Shown: positions 43,701-56,097, numbered from the stretch's first letter. The stretch is 64,000 nt of DNA from Arctopsyche grandis (GCF_051622035.1 NC_135355.1:5801501-5865500); one strand, 5' to 3'. Translations and numbers: made by a program. The notes: generated by a model from the letters alone, not told the origin.

Positions 43701-46700
43701 AAAATAAATAAATAAATCAATGTTATATTCTTATATAATCTATTACGTGTGGTTTTAATTAAAATTGCACTATAATTATAAAATAAATGCTTTTAAATAT
43801 GATATTCGATATTAAATTAAGTTTTTATGATATTGTTTCAATATTTTGGTGAATAGAATTTTTTGATTAAAAGGTTTATACTGATTTTTCTTTTTATTTA
43901 CGCGTTATGCTAAGTTAATGAAACTTAGCATAACTTTTAAAATATCATAAATTTATTTTTGAGCTAAAACAATATTTTAATGCTATCTTTTGGAACTAAA
44001 TCTATATTCCAAATCCAACTACACGTAAAAAACAAAGCAAGTAATAAAGTTTAAAATATTTAGTACAACATACAATTTTAATTAAAATATATTCGGAATA
44101 TTTGCAACAAAGACATATGCCTTATATCGAGTGTGACGCAAAATTTGACGATATTTTTGAAAACATTAAACAAACAGCACACACTCATCTAGAGTGTACA
44201 AAATTTGCATATTTTATTACAGTAAAAATAAAGATATTTTCTTAAATTTTCCGTTAAATATACGATCATCGGATATATCTGAATATCATCAGGCTGGGCG
44301 TCAAAGAATGAGGACACGCATGAATAAAAAAAAAATGAAATTTAACTATTTGTAACAACAGTTTGAAAGAATCAACAACCGATTGCCGGATTTAATCGTA
44401 TCCGTATTATACAAAAATGTGTAATTACTCTGCCCACCATCACATGGACATATTTTGATGACGAACCGACGAGATTTTCCTTCTAGCCTCATTTTATTTA
44501 TAGTTTGCGAATCTATGTTAAAAACGCTTTTACACGCTAATGCGGTTTTGAAAATGTAGGTTTAGAGCTAAAGACTAATGACTCGAGGAAATACATAGAA
44601 TAAAATAACCATTACCGTTTTGCGCATTCGTAGACGTTTATTTTATCTTGAACATTGTTCGAAATAAAGACATTTTCAAATTAGAAATCATACGCTGTGT
44701 ACTTAGCTTAACCTTGCCGAGTGATTGTCACATAGCATCACGTTCGGTGAAGATGTTTTTTGTAATTGAATTTCATATGAAAATAACAAATAGGTATATA
44801 ATACGCGCACACGCTATTAATTGGAAAGCATTCTCGTTGTAAAATGTACCCATGTCTATGTGAAATTGCACGCTCAAGGATGCTGTGACATTTTAGTTTT
44901 GAATTAAACGTGAAAATAATGACAAATTGCAAAAAAAACCAGGCTCAACGTCAACGTGTGTGAATTAGGAAAATATTTGCATAATTATAAGAATATGCCT
45001 ATACGTATTTTGGTTGCAAAATTATAAACCATTGTGCTATAAAATATTCTCACATGGTAAAAGTTATGCGCGTGAATTTAAATGCATTTGAATATTGTGT
45101 ACATAAAGAAAACTCAACCATTATTAAAAACAATAACAAAAAACGGGTTCACAATGCATTTAGGTCTTAAATTTATTCAGATTATCTAATAATATGAAAT
45201 AAACAAAGAGCTTGTAAAAATTATCGGGGCCAAAGTAAATTCGTCTGTTCTGTTTATATTTAGAACTATGAACGTTCTCTCTAGCTGAGGGATTTCTTGC
45301 GGAAATATAAATATTATACTCGAGTTACTGTTTTACAGATCGAATTCATCATTATCAACATTGTCTTGTAGATTTTATTTGTAAAAATCATCTTAAATAA
45401 CGTTATTTTGACAAACTTATTATTAGCTTCACTCTGCTAGTTCAGTGACATTCAAAAAATTGTGATCTGATTTTGAACCACTTCCACTCTTCATGCTGCT
45501 TTGGTATCTTACTAATGTCTTCAGCATGAAGCTAGAGGAGTTTAATCATTAATGAACTCATTCAATACGCATCTGAATCTTGTGTCAGATCGGAGCGATG
45601 ACAGCTAGCTATCCAAACACGGCGTTCTACCGCTGGTTCACAACTTACTAAAGAGTTAAACATTTATAACAGTTACTTCTTTCACCTTCATTTACTTTCA
45701 TCGCATATATTCTTAATAATTCAAGCTTTGAAACATTCTCACATACGTTTTCAATTCACTAATAGATTAAATAAAGTAATATATTGGTGAGCTATTAAAG
45801 TATTTAGACTTGAAATATAACCTATACGTAGCTGTTACTTGTCGCAGAGAGTGATGGAGAGAGATATTCTTCAGCGTCCACACTCATTGGAAGACCAATA
45901 AATGTCGCGATCCTCAGGAATGAGGATATCGACAAGAATATATTTAGGATCAAGACTCTTTGCTGCCGAGCAATCCTACAGTAACATTAGAATCGTGAAA
46001 TTACTATATTTACTGCGCATTAAAGAATTAAACATAAAATTTTGGAACTATAAAGCATTAAATAAAATAATTAAATATGGTGAAAAAACCTTTAAAAATC
46101 AAGCTTTCTTTCTACTTATGCTAAATAAAAAATAGCATAATAGTACAAAAATGCAATTTGTTAAATGAAATAACAATACAAAAATGTAAATAAAACGTGA
46201 ATTAGTCTTAGAAGAACTTATTTATATTACCAAATATAAAAGATCGAGGAAAAGGGACATGATTTAAAGGTAGTATAATATGAATGGTTCCCAGAAAGAT
46301 GCACTAAATTGCATTGATTAGTAGCGCAGGTTTGAAAAGTCATAATTTTCAAAGGCGCTCAAAAAGAACTTACGCAATAGAATTCCACAAAAAAAGATTA
46401 GCACCCTCGGATAACTTACAAATACCCCCTGACGCTTTTTTGTGGAATTATATTGCGTTAGTTGTCTGTGAACATCTTTGAAAGTTTGGATATCTCAAGT
46501 GCATTTTTCCGGTCACCAATATGAACACCCCATATTTGGTCATATAAAGCAGTGCTACTCAAACTTTTTCAGGTGGCGGACCAGTATTTTTTTATCAGTA
46601 ATTCTCACGGACCAGCATCATATTTTAAAATAAAAAAGTTATATATGTATGTACACATATGGTTGAAAACTTAAACTTGTAAACAAATAAAATCTAAGTA

Positions 46701-49700
46701 GTAAAATTTATTTTATTAAATTCAAAGAATTACAATATGTATATACTTAAACAAAGATAAAAAATGAAAATACAAAAAAACACTAATGATACATACATAT
46801 GAGCTTGTTTGTTATTAGATAACTTATCCAGTCGTGGTTTAATCGAAGACAATGCCACACGCAATGGATCATAAATATTCAAACTTTTACGATGTTTTGT
46901 TTTAATTATACTCATGGTTGAGAAACCAGTCTCGCAAAGGTAAGTTGATTCAAATGGTAAAAGAGTTTTCACTGCAAGTTCATAAATATATGGGAATTCT
47001 ACTTTTAATTTTATCCAAAAGCCTGCAAGTGAAGTTGTGGTTTCAAAACATTTTTTTTTAAATTCTTGATTTGCAGTCAGATCAATTAGTTTATCTTCCA
47101 AATTAGGTGATATATCATAATTCCATGGCAAAAATGGATTTCGTATCCATCCATTTCCCTTTCGTGGATCGTCATCCGGTGGAAAATAGAAATCGAATCG
47201 CTCTGATAAATTTGTCAAATGACAACTGATTATATCGCGCAAATAATAATATCAGCCAAATTGTGAAACATGTCATACCATCCTTTGGAACGCGAATCTT
47301 CCATGTTTTTAGTTTTCGTTTCAACCCATCTATATTGTCTGCCATTGTGAAATAAGATGACATTCTTCCTTGCATGGATAAGTTAAGATCATTCAAAATG
47401 CAAAAAATATCTGTCAAATAAGCTAGCTTGGCTATCCAGTCTATATTTTGAAATAGTTCTGACATAAGCTATTGTTTTATTATTTAATTACGTCTTTCTC
47501 CGCGGACCGGCTACCACCGGTCCACGGACCAGTAATGGGCCGCGGACCATAGTTTGAGTAGCACTGATATAAAAAATTTCTTCTAAGACTAATTTACATG
47601 TTTGTACTGTTATCTTATTGTATATTACGCTAATTTATAGGACATTTTCATATAGTTTTAACAAAATTTATATAATTTATATAACAAAATTTCATATAGT
47701 TTTCTTACAACTTTGATGCAATATTGCAAACTGACTATAGGCATAAATCACCAGGCCAATTATTATTTTTCAAAAAGTATAGTTCTCGCTCTACATACAT
47801 ATTTAACGATATAACTACTATCGCCAATTTTTGGATTTATAAAAGTGATATATTGTCGTGTCGCAACTACCATTAATATATACATTTATATCCTCACGAA
47901 TAGACTTACATAAATACATATAAATATGTATCTACATCAAGTATCACACGAAATTTTATAACATACATTGACATATGAATGTACATATTGAGGCAGATCC
48001 GAACCGTTGCGAAATAATCTGTTTACTAATTTCAGGTAAAAGCAATGTTTGGAAACAACGCCAACGTAACGTCAGATCTCATGTTGCCCATCATGTTGGA
48101 TATTGCCAATATGTTTCGCGATGCCAAAGATCACCATCGAGCCGAACAGTTGAACATGGCACCTCAAGCGCAACTTCTCAGACGATCATTCTCCGATGAC
48201 GACGAAGCAGAACCGAGAGCCGAGCATTTGAAAACAGTGCCGGAAGCCGCTGAAGCAACACCTCGAGATTTACCCACGGCCAAGAGCATGAAAATCGCAG
48301 CCAAGATACCTTCCATAATTAAAAACAGCAACGTGAGAATCGGAAGCAATCTGAAAGTGGTCGTCGGAAACGAAGAAGACGTCGACGATGAAGACGACGA
48401 CGACGACGATGTCGAAGAAGATGACGGCGCCGAAGTTATAAAGGGCAACGTTACAGTTTCAAAACCTGAACAATTGACCGTGATTTATCCGACGAGCGTG
48501 TCGAACCAGACGACAGAAGATTTAGATGCACTCCGGCCGGAAAATTCAACGGAATTATTATCAGAGGACTTACCCGTAGCTGAGAAGTTGAGAGCTTTGA
48601 ACAGATTCATTGATAGGAATGGTATATTTCATTATATTTCAAAATAAATTGATTCGAATTATAACAAATTACATGATTAACATTTTTTGTTTCTGTTTTA
48701 AGGAAATTTGATTTCAATGCAGAGACCGATGTGGAATCAAGAAGCGCTGAAGTTCAATCTGAACAGGAAAAATCTCAACGAGCTTTTGGCTCAGCGAAGA
48801 AGAGCACAGTTGCCCAATAGACAAATATTGCTCGAGATGGCCAAACACAAATGCGATTTGTTCACCAACACTCTGTGCTTAGAAAGCATCGATTATCCAG
48901 CGTTAGTTTCTATTAAATGTTTAACGTAACACATAATTAGAAATGAAAATTAAAATCAGATCGTTAAAATGCAATAAACCGAAATGTCTCATAACTAAGA
49001 GTAACTAGAAAATTTAATTGAAAGAATACAAAAGTACAATAAAATTCAGTGAAAGATTGGATTTCGGTCGTCAAATGAATTTCCTATAATTTAATTTTAT
49101 TGCGTTGCTCATAAATGTTGCACACAATTAGCTGAATATGAACGAATTATATATTTGAAAAGTACATACATACATAATATCTAGTTACTATATATTGGCT
49201 TTCAATATCAATTATATTGCAAATTGTTCAATTAAATCCATTTTATGATGCACAATTTACTAAATGTGTTTTCTAGCTTCGTTTCTATAATTTGAAATAG
49301 ATTTTTACTAATTATTTATTCAATTTTATATACATACATATTAAAATGAAATTTAAAAGTTTGAAACTATAGCCATTATATAATCTATCCACCAGAATTT
49401 CAATATTTACAACACAATTTCAGTGACGCCATAGCAGCAAGCATTCGCAGGAATCAAGGAGCGATGGGAGCTTTGCTTGCAGACTTTCCTGAAATATCAG
49501 CAGATACAGCAGTAGACGGAATTTCAGCCAAGCAAGAAAACAGATACACACCTGAACACTACATAAACAGCATCAACAGGTACAATCAGAGACATCTAAC
49601 CTTAACAGCACTAACGAATAAACCACACAACGAACAATCATACTTCAGATGGCGCTCATTTCAAACTTCAAATTTATGTATAATCCATCGAATAATTTCA

Positions 49701-52694
49701 GACGAGAAGATGGTCAGATGCCCGGAAGTGCTTCAGGATTCATGTGCCCCAGCACCATCAAATATGCACGTCCGCAGAAAGCAAGAGCTACCTCTGGTCA
49801 ATGGAAATACATCGTCAATACCGGAGAGCACACACAGACGCTTAGATTAGAAAAGTGTTTGTAAGTTTCCGAAATATTCAAATTCGTAAACGTGTCAAAT
49901 GATTTTACAGTACTAATAGTATTTATAATACTCATTTACAGACGAGCACGTGAGCCTTGCACTTACTTAACGGACAATTTCAAATCAAAGTGCGTACAAG
50001 TGTACAATTACCATCGTTTGCTCACATGGGATCAACAGAACGGTCTACATATGGATATTTTCAAGGTAAAATTCAACGCACTTTTACAAAGCTAGTACAT
50101 ATATGACATACATAATAAGTAAAGGTTCATACAATTTTTATTATCAAATGCTTTCATCCTCAAAATATTTTACAATTAATATACATATTTACATAATGTA
50201 ATTAAGATGAAAAGTCATGTATACATACATATGTAGATTAATTAGAAATCGAATTAGAAAAATACACACAAAAATTTCAATATGCTTACGTACTATCGAT
50301 CATTTTTCTTAATTGAATTAATTTAAAATTGCGGTTTTTTAAATCAATTATGTATCTATGAAAAACGTGAATATGCTGGATAATTTGTTTTCGTTTAGAA
50401 AAATAACGTCTTGACAGACTTTCGACAGCTCTTTCGATAATTACCCAAAGAGCTTGCATAAAAAATTTAGTCTTCCAACCAATTAATTTCACTGAGCAAC
50501 AAAAAAAATACTGGATTGGAAACTTATCAATCTTTACTATGATTGACCGATTAAAATCGAATATGACATTTATTTTTGTTGGATTTCTCTCGTTTAAGGC
50601 ACATGGGCATTTTAAAAAAAAGTATATATTTTTATAGATTTTTGGTTTTTGCAGTCTTTAATTCAAAATCTAGTATTGCTGTGCCAAAAGTGAGTATTGG
50701 AATCATTTGACATTGGAAATTTTTTCTATCGACTTTTATTTTTATTGCTTAGAAATTCTTATGTATAAGTTATTATCTAACGAATTTTAAAAGTCAAAAA
50801 TATGATTTTTTAAACAAATTTTTTCCGTAATATTATTTAAATGATAAATAAATTGATATATTATAAAGATAAATGACAGATTAAAAAAATCCTTACAAAC
50901 ATTATAAATAAATTTGTCATGTGTATAAGGATTGGCGTTTATGTCAATACATTTTTTATCGAAACGTACTAATTTTACACTTAAAAAGAAAATCCCATAT
51001 TGTAATATAAATTTGTATTATTATATTTAGCAGTAAATCTTATATTATTATAATATAACATTTACTGCTCGAATTAGTAGGTTCAGATAAGATTGAAAAC
51101 AAATCCTTATAAACGTGGTAATGTGAAAAAAGTATATTTTTGACATTTAAAATTCGCTAGATAATTAATTATACGTATTTCAAAGCAGTAAAAAATCACA
51201 ATCAATAGAAAAAATAGCCTACTATTGATTCTAATACTTTTGGCACAGTAATACTAGATTTTGAATTTAAGACTACAAGAGCCGAAAATATGTAAAAATT
51301 ATACATATTTTTAAACGCTCATATCTTTTAAATGAGTCTAAGCCAACAAAAAACATTGTCCTATTCGAATTCAGTGGGTCAAACTCAGTAAAGATTGATT
51401 AGTCTCCACTCCGGTAAGTAAAAAACTTGATTATTTGCTGCTCAGTGTAATTAGATAAGTAAGTTTCCGATTGTAAACCTATATACAAGATTCTCAACGT
51501 GGAAAATTTACATTTTCTACAATTTTTTACTTATATATTTTCATATTACACTAAATTTAGTGCAGTGTAATCTCAAAAACATCAAGATTAAAACTGAGAA
51601 ATTAAAAAAAAATATACGTTACATTTCAGGTACCAACTTGTTGCTCCTGTCACATCGAAGGCTACAGCGTGGCTTTTCCACCACACATGAACAAACCATC
51701 GGAAACTCCCGCAGAACATTTCCCAGGAGAAGACCTTTCACACGACGCTGAAGTGAATCCATTCGAAGAGGTCCAATCATCGATACGTCATTCGACCCAC
51801 ACGAACTTCCCCATACCTTCACCACTAGACAACTACGCAACGTTGGGAGAGAACCACAACCTGATTCCAGGCTCGTCGCTTCACAATCCGACATTTTCAG
51901 AAGACAGTCCGATGTTTCACGACCTGAAACACTACCCAGTCCCGAACCAGTTCGAGTCAATCAACAACAACTTCCACACAGACATATTTCAACACCAAAT
52001 AACAAACGTGAGGAACATTAAAAAGCCTCCACGCATTCCCACCAACACAGTCGGCCTACCCAGTTTCCTAGAGCCGCCTTCGAAGCCGATACTTCCGACA
52101 CACAACCCCTTCAAATCGCCAGACTCCCCAACTAAACACAAGCCCTTCAACAATCTACACTTCAAACGAGGCGCTCAGAACGGTCAAAACGCTAAACGAC
52201 CCAGCAGACGACCGATTCGGAAGAAGAATTCTAACGTAGCAGAAGATCAGCTCATAGCTGGGACTGGATCTCACGAAACGCCAAGTATCATCAACATTAA
52301 CTCGTTCGAAGACATCAACCAATCCGCCGATAAATATGAAAGACCACCACTTAGATCGACCCCCATGCCTCATAGAGCCACAACACCTAAAACTGGACAG
52401 TCCTCGTCGAAGATTACGATTAAGAACGTGGCTGCCACGGCGACCGAAAGGTATCGTCCCAAATTTAAGACCACAACTGAAAGACCGACGACGCTTCCAC
52501 CTCACAGGAGAGTGAATTATAACTATCATCCGATCATCGATTTCTTCGAAGAAACATCTAATAAAGAAGCGGCTGCCGATAGAAGGATGGATTCTGACAC
52601 CGTTTATCTATCGGCAGAAGACGATTGGCGACCCATGGCAAATCCCATAGCTATGCCATTGAATTCAGATCCTAAATCAAACAATTCGGGATGA
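37705..52694 (+). CDS. spz3: Spätzle-family cystine-knot ligand, most like Spätzle 3
   Basis: Seven exons join in frame to 955 codons: 37,705-38,283, 48,036-48,621, 48,703-48,901, 49,424-49,579, 49,702-49,860, 49,942-50,065 and 51,630-52,694. An N-terminal signal peptide (MFSQKFFLLSVLLLSVESSL) marks a secreted proprotein. Residues to about 515 are an acidic prodomain. Residues about 518-611 are the Spätzle knot, with the seven expected cysteines in CPSTIKYARPQKAR, GEHTQTLRLEKC, EPC, KSKC and PTCCSC. The wording NTGEHTQTLRLEKC and YNYHRLL...GLHMDIFKVPTCCSC points to the Spz3 branch; Spz4 is the alternative. Spätzle proteins are cleaved to dimeric ligands of Toll-family receptors. A 344-residue Pro/Thr/Lys-rich tail follows the knot. 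Intron 1 is 9.75 kb and full of mobile DNA. Confidence 0.8.
38284..39475. other. Start of Spätzle intron 1
   Basis: AT-rich, without a recognisable feature before the LINE insertion. Confidence 0.5.
39489..40107 (+). pseudogene. 5'-truncated non-LTR retrotransposon with 13-bp TSD
   Basis: It encodes the C-terminal end of an endonuclease/RT LINE: VKRFKYLGTWLNEEMDPDED, LLHGCETWTLKTRMISRIED, VYRRMLKIPWSKKVTNEAVL and RKMKYLGHMTRGPKYEFLRL. An in-frame TAG at 39,671 breaks it. The 13-bp duplication AAATAGAAGACGT lies at 39,476-39,488 and 40,108-40,120, marking a 5'-truncated insertion. The foldback MITE follows directly. Confidence 0.8.
40129..40484. mobile_element. Foldback MITE family 1, divergent copy 3
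   Basis: The ends are GCGGTGCAAACGATCG and the reverse of GGGTTTGGTGCAAACGATCG; the interior resembles the other copies (GAAAGATCCAACTCAATTTTAA, GTGCACATCGAAAGGTTACTCG). GAAAAATG flanks it (40,121-40,128; 40,485-40,492), with eight bases certain and a ninth mismatched. The TIR differs from the GGTGCATCCGCTC type, so this is a subfamily. Confidence 0.7.
40485..42284. other. Intronic non-coding stretch
   Basis: AT-rich. (TA)n near 40,746-40,764 and (TACA)n near 41,490-41,512. 41,280-41,700 has ORFs on both strands without recognisable domains. No gene is supported. Confidence 0.45.
42285..43470 (+). pseudogene. Jockey-type LINE RT C-terminal fragment, interrupted
   Basis: 42,290-42,393 encodes SDCLKLQSDIDIISEWCNVN and LNISKCFSI. 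After an insert, 42,546-43,235 stays open for 229 codons: ARDLGILIDSKLSFNEHINH, LYYSLVRSNMEYASIIWSPY and LETIQKRFLRHLSYKTCP, the thumb and C-terminal part of jockey RTs. The catalytic FADD block is absent, so it is 5'-truncated. The 3' UTR runs into an AAATAAAAT tail. It lies in Spätzle intron 1. Confidence 0.75.
42394..42547. repeat. Insert with 26-bp direct terminal repeats inside the LINE
   Basis: AATAAATTGTAATATCTAGA... occurs at 42,394-42,419 and again at 42,522-42,547, bounding about 100 bp of AT-rich DNA. The insertion separates the LINE codons KCFSI from LSRNRN. A related segment lies at about 14,370-14,450. Confidence 0.65.
43471..43718. repeat. 9-bp minisatellite (AAATAAAAT)n
   Basis: About 27 copies of a 9-bp unit with one small interruption near 43,583, growing from the LINE tail. 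The minus-strand ORF of repeated FIL/FYL is an artefact. Confidence 0.95.
43730..46541. other. Intronic non-coding stretch
   Basis: AT-rich. Short inverted repeats: GTTATGCTAAGTTAATGAAACTTAGCATAAC at 43,904-43,934, given here as arms GTTATGCTAAGTT / AACTTAGCATAAC, and CTTCATGCTG/CAGCATGAAG at about 45,492-45,532. No gene was recognised. Confidence 0.45.
46550..47566 (-). mobile_element. Internally deleted hAT transposon
   Basis: Terminal inverted repeats CAGTGCTACTCAAACT at both ends, followed by GCGGACC-rich subterminal repeats. The flanking octamers are ATATAAAG and ATATAAAA (7 of 8 match). It carries a transposase remnant on the minus strand. Confidence 0.8.
46730..47465 (-). pseudogene. 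hAT (ZBED/SCAND3-like) transposase C-terminal fragment
   Basis: Two overlapping frames on the minus strand, split by a frameshift near 47,200. The first holds IDWIAKLAYLTDIFCILNDL and LNLSMQGR. The second holds ERFDFYFPPDD, LPFESTYLCETGFSTMSIIK and KHRKSLNIYDPLRVALSSIK, the hAT C-terminal dimerisation region. The N-terminal half, including the BED finger and first catalytic acids, is missing, so it is not functional. Confidence 0.75.
47575..48035. other. End of Spätzle intron 1
   Basis: AT-rich, ending in the acceptor TAATTTCAG before exon 2. Nothing else was recognised. Confidence 0.5.
50490..51447. mobile_element. Palindromic CACTGAGCA element, full copy, in Spätzle intron 6
   Basis: It begins CACTGAGCAACAAA and ends TTTGCTGCTCAGTG, the inverted terminus. 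Each arm repeats CAATCTTTACT, TTTTTGTTGG, TTTTGCAGTC and AGTATTGGAATCA in mirror order over about 350 bp. It is non-coding. The flanks show only TAATT on each side, one base removed from the left end, so TSD length is unclear and the superfamily (CACTA, Chapaev or hAT-like) is open. Confidence 0.7.
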
Positions 52695-53020
52695 TTTATA
52701 TTGTATATTGAATTTATATATAGATTGATAAAGCAGTACAACGCCAATTATTTATATGTAAATCTAAGAAGAATCGTTATTTATACATAATACGGCAATG
52801 TTGATAAATTTAGAATTGATTCCTTTTCGGAATTGTTAGTCATATATAGCAGCGATCTTGCCCGACTATGATACTTGCCCAAAAAGTGAACTATTTATTA
52901 ATTTATTAAATGACTTTGTAAATATGATTAGATTGAATTATTACTATTTATATGTGTGTACATTGTATGATGTTGTATGTGTGTATTTTTTATTGTAATT
53001 TATTTTTTTAATAGATATTT

Positions 53021-53026
53021 AATAAA
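53021..53026 (+). promoter_or_regulatory. Candidate polyadenylation signal of the Spätzle gene
   Basis: AATAAA 327 bases after the stop codon, within AT-rich 3' UTR-like DNA. Confidence 0.5.
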
Positions 53027-54287
53027 ATTTAAAAATATCTACCTCTTTCAATGTGACACAATTTGACTGCAATTCTATTATATGTGTATATATTCGTAAA
53101 AAAATAATAACGATTATTTTGTGCAATATCAAGATAAAAGAATAGTAGAGCAATAGCAAACTGGCGACTATTTGTTATTAGATTCGATTGCGTTATACAC
53201 AAATTACATTCAAAAGTGATTTCGATCTAATACCCTATCTGATTCAATGTATAATGGTAATTCATTATATTATAATATAAACCAATTCATATAAAACGTA
53301 TTGCATTCGAATTTAAATACTGATGTAAAATTGCCAGTAATAATTGCAGTGAATTTTCAAATTTATGAACTGGTATTTAATTTTTCTTTCACAACTTTTA
53401 ACCAACATTAATATTCTGATATATCACATGTACATATTTATGATGGGCAAGCAAAAGTTGCACATTTCAATCAGTTCAAGTGTTAAGAATTCGAAATCAT
53501 TACAGCTTTCTACAATATTGATCTAATTGATAATATCCAATAAAACTAAATAAACTCAAAATATTCTAATTTAACTTTTATGAACTTTGAAAACGATGAT
53601 TGTTCGAGTGTGAGCTTTAGTGGAGTTTTCGTACAGTCTCGAGAACACGTTGTTGAGTAAGAGGCAACTAATATAATTGTGGTAAACGTTGTAGGACTGT
53701 GTAACTGTCATGTAACGAATCGAACAGTGCCGTAATATCGATTCTGTCACATTCTCTTTAAAAGAAAGTGTGACAGAATCGTAACAATCTCCACGGGAAA
53801 GAAGAAAAAATGTTCTTAACATTTGCGGCCATGCAAATTGTCGATTTTATAGAAGCTGCGGTCGCTTTTCCGCAATCAAATTTCACAAAAACTAGCAATG
53901 AAAATTTTAATCAAATTTACTTTCCGATGCACGGCAAAAAGTGTGTGGTTCAAATATTTATCATTCGCATAAAAAATATAGCGATGAAAAAGCGCCAATC
54001 AGAATCTATTTGACGATGTACATACTTTTAAACACAACTTGTAATATATTTTCGATTTTATTTTTAACATACATATGTTATTTCAATTTTTAATATATTA
54101 ATGTATTTATATGGGCGATAAAAATTACACTATTATCTGTATCATCTGGATTGATAAATATTATTATTATAATATGTAACGAATTCTGTGAATATGTGTG
54201 TGTATGTACGGAGAAAGCTTTTTATACGAGGAAAACTATAAGAATATCAAAAAAATTATATACCTACATATATAGGTATATCAGTCA
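53027..54287. other. Intergenic stretch
   Basis: AT-rich. The only structure is a 43-nt near-perfect hairpin at 53,739-53,781 (CGATTCTGTCACA ... TGTGACAGAATCG). Short ORFs here show no domain. Confidence 0.45.
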
Positions 54288-54705
54288 GCAGTATGGCTCG
54301 GTGGTTGCGTTTATGTTTAGCACTGAGAGGTTACCAGCTTCGATCTCGTGCAAATCTTTAATACTGCTGGTCAGATTTGGATATTTGTGATTCCAAGTCG
54401 ATCGTTTCTTATCAGAGTTTGCCAATTTATCTGATTTTATTGTTGAAACGGATCCTCCATCAAATTGGCAAAAATCATCCTATCCGCTGTCACAAATATC
54501 TGAATTTGATTTATGTACAATATGTAAAAAAATATGTACAAGTCTAAATCCATAGATGTCTCTATGTATTAATTAATCAATTCATTAATTGTTAATTTTG
54601 TGTTCTTCAGCCTCTCGAGATACAGTGATTTATTTAATAAAAATGCTGCAATGGTTGTAATTAATTGTCTAGAAAGGTGCATTGCAGTAAAATAAAATAA
54701 ACATA
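54288..54705 (+). mobile_element. tRNA-derived SINE, copy 6
   Basis: tRNA-like head CAGCAGTATGGCTCGGTGGTT with a decayed B box (AGCTTCGATCTC), then the family core (CCAAGTCGATCGTTTCTTATC, GAAACGGATCC). A degraded tail (GAAAGGTGCATTGCAG) and A-rich AATAAAATAAA follow. Confidence 0.7.
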
Positions 54706-54731
54706 CATATATACATACACAGCCTAGTGCT

Positions 54732-54948
54732 TTTTCTCCCGTATTAATGTGCGCGCGCAGAATACGGGAGGAAAAGCATGTTCCTCTTGTTCCTGTTGTA
54801 TCCTGCTCGCGCAAATTAAGTGAGTATGTACCGTTTACCATGCACCTTTTTTTTTGATCTTTCGACTTAAGATCTTTCGATTTTCGATCTTTGCCTTCCG
54901 ATATTTGCGTTTTCTGTCATTTCACATTCTGTCTCGTCACGTAGACCC
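54732..54948. mobile_element. Foldback MITE family 2, partial copy
   Basis: It matches the right arm and centre of the element at 29,498-29,902 and ends GTCACGTAGACCC. The left arm is truncated just beyond the GCGCGCGCAG centre, and no TSD can be read. Confidence 0.75.
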
Positions 54949-54998
54949 GTACAGGCACATGTCATATATATACATATGTACAGACACATGTGATACAG

Positions 54999-55001
<3 letters not shown>

Positions 55002-55092
<91 letters not shown>
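55002..55092. repeat. (TA)n microsatellite
   Basis: Uninterrupted AT repeat about 50 bp after the foldback remnant, echoing the arrangement at 29.9 kb. Confidence 0.95.
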
Positions 55093-55096
<4 letters not shown>

Positions 55097-55182
55097 TCAT
55101 AAAAATATATACATATGTATATACATATATAAACTAATGTCAGTGCGAAAAAAAGATCTCAACATTTTGAGTGATATATGTA

Positions 55183-55418
55183 TCTAATATATAATTTCGA
55201 AAGAGACTTTGTAACTACATACATATGTACGTAAAGTTTGTTGGGAATATCGGAAACAAACCAAAATTTCTATGACGACGATATTGATATCGCTTAATAT
55301 TATTTTTTTTCCATTCAAATACATTTAATAAAAAAACAAATTAATGTTTACTATTAGATTAGCCACGTTTAAGTGGTTTATATTACAAATACCGAGCGAA
55401 GTCGGGTAACACCACTAG
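55183..55418 (+). mobile_element. Helitron-like element E
   Basis: TCTAATATATAATTTCGAAAG after A55182; ACCGAGCGAAGTCGGGTAAC then ACCACTAG before T55419. Same family as A-D. Confidence 0.7.
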
Positions 55419-56097
55419 TAATCAATAAAGATACCTGATTTAATTTGTATGCTAATTAGAAAGTTTCTCAGTTTATTCAGAGAACAGCTCGAACACTACT
55501 AATCTTTTCATACTGAAAATTCGTATTTGTTAATAAAATACTTATCGTTGTCGTAAAATTTTTTCAAAACTTTTAATCAATCGAAAGCAAGTGTCAAATT
55601 AAAAATACACATGTATAATATTATATATTGCCTTTAAACCTATGTACATAGGACATAATGTTTCAAAGTAAGAGGAGAACGTGTGCGCGCGCCTTCACAA
55701 TAGCAACAGATTTAAATTTAAATTTGGCCAGAACGTTACCAAAAAGCAATTGGACATTAAATTGAAATATCGTTCCACGCTGACCGATTGCCATAGCCAC
55801 AATAGACGAACCGATTCGTACCAAATCATGTCTAAAAAAGAGATATAAGCCATCAACGATTCCGGAACACAGTTCAGTCGCGAAACGGTCAGTGCACCGC
55901 GAGGTATATCATACCAAACGAAACCCGAATAATTACGTAAAAATATAACATTAAAAACCGACCACTATATCCAGTGACGAAAACCATACGTGTTAAATAG
56001 AAAAAAAATTGTGATAACTGAAAATTCAGTGCATATTAAAGAACGTATAAAATTCAGTGAACATATTATGTAAAAAAATATTGTGAAAACATTAAAA
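55419..56097 (+). promoter_or_regulatory. Presumed promoter and 5' UTR of the large secreted-protein gene
   Basis: GC content rises from about 55,670. An arthropod-type initiator TTCAGTC (A at 55,876) lies 222 bases before the start codon, with GGTAT at the downstream-promoter-element position (+28), a partial match only. No TATA box was seen. Confidence 0.3.

Noticed and set aside
43466..43720. 84-codon minus-strand ORF of repeated Phe-Ile-Leu/Phe-Tyr-Leu
   Set aside because: It is the translation of a 9-bp minisatellite.
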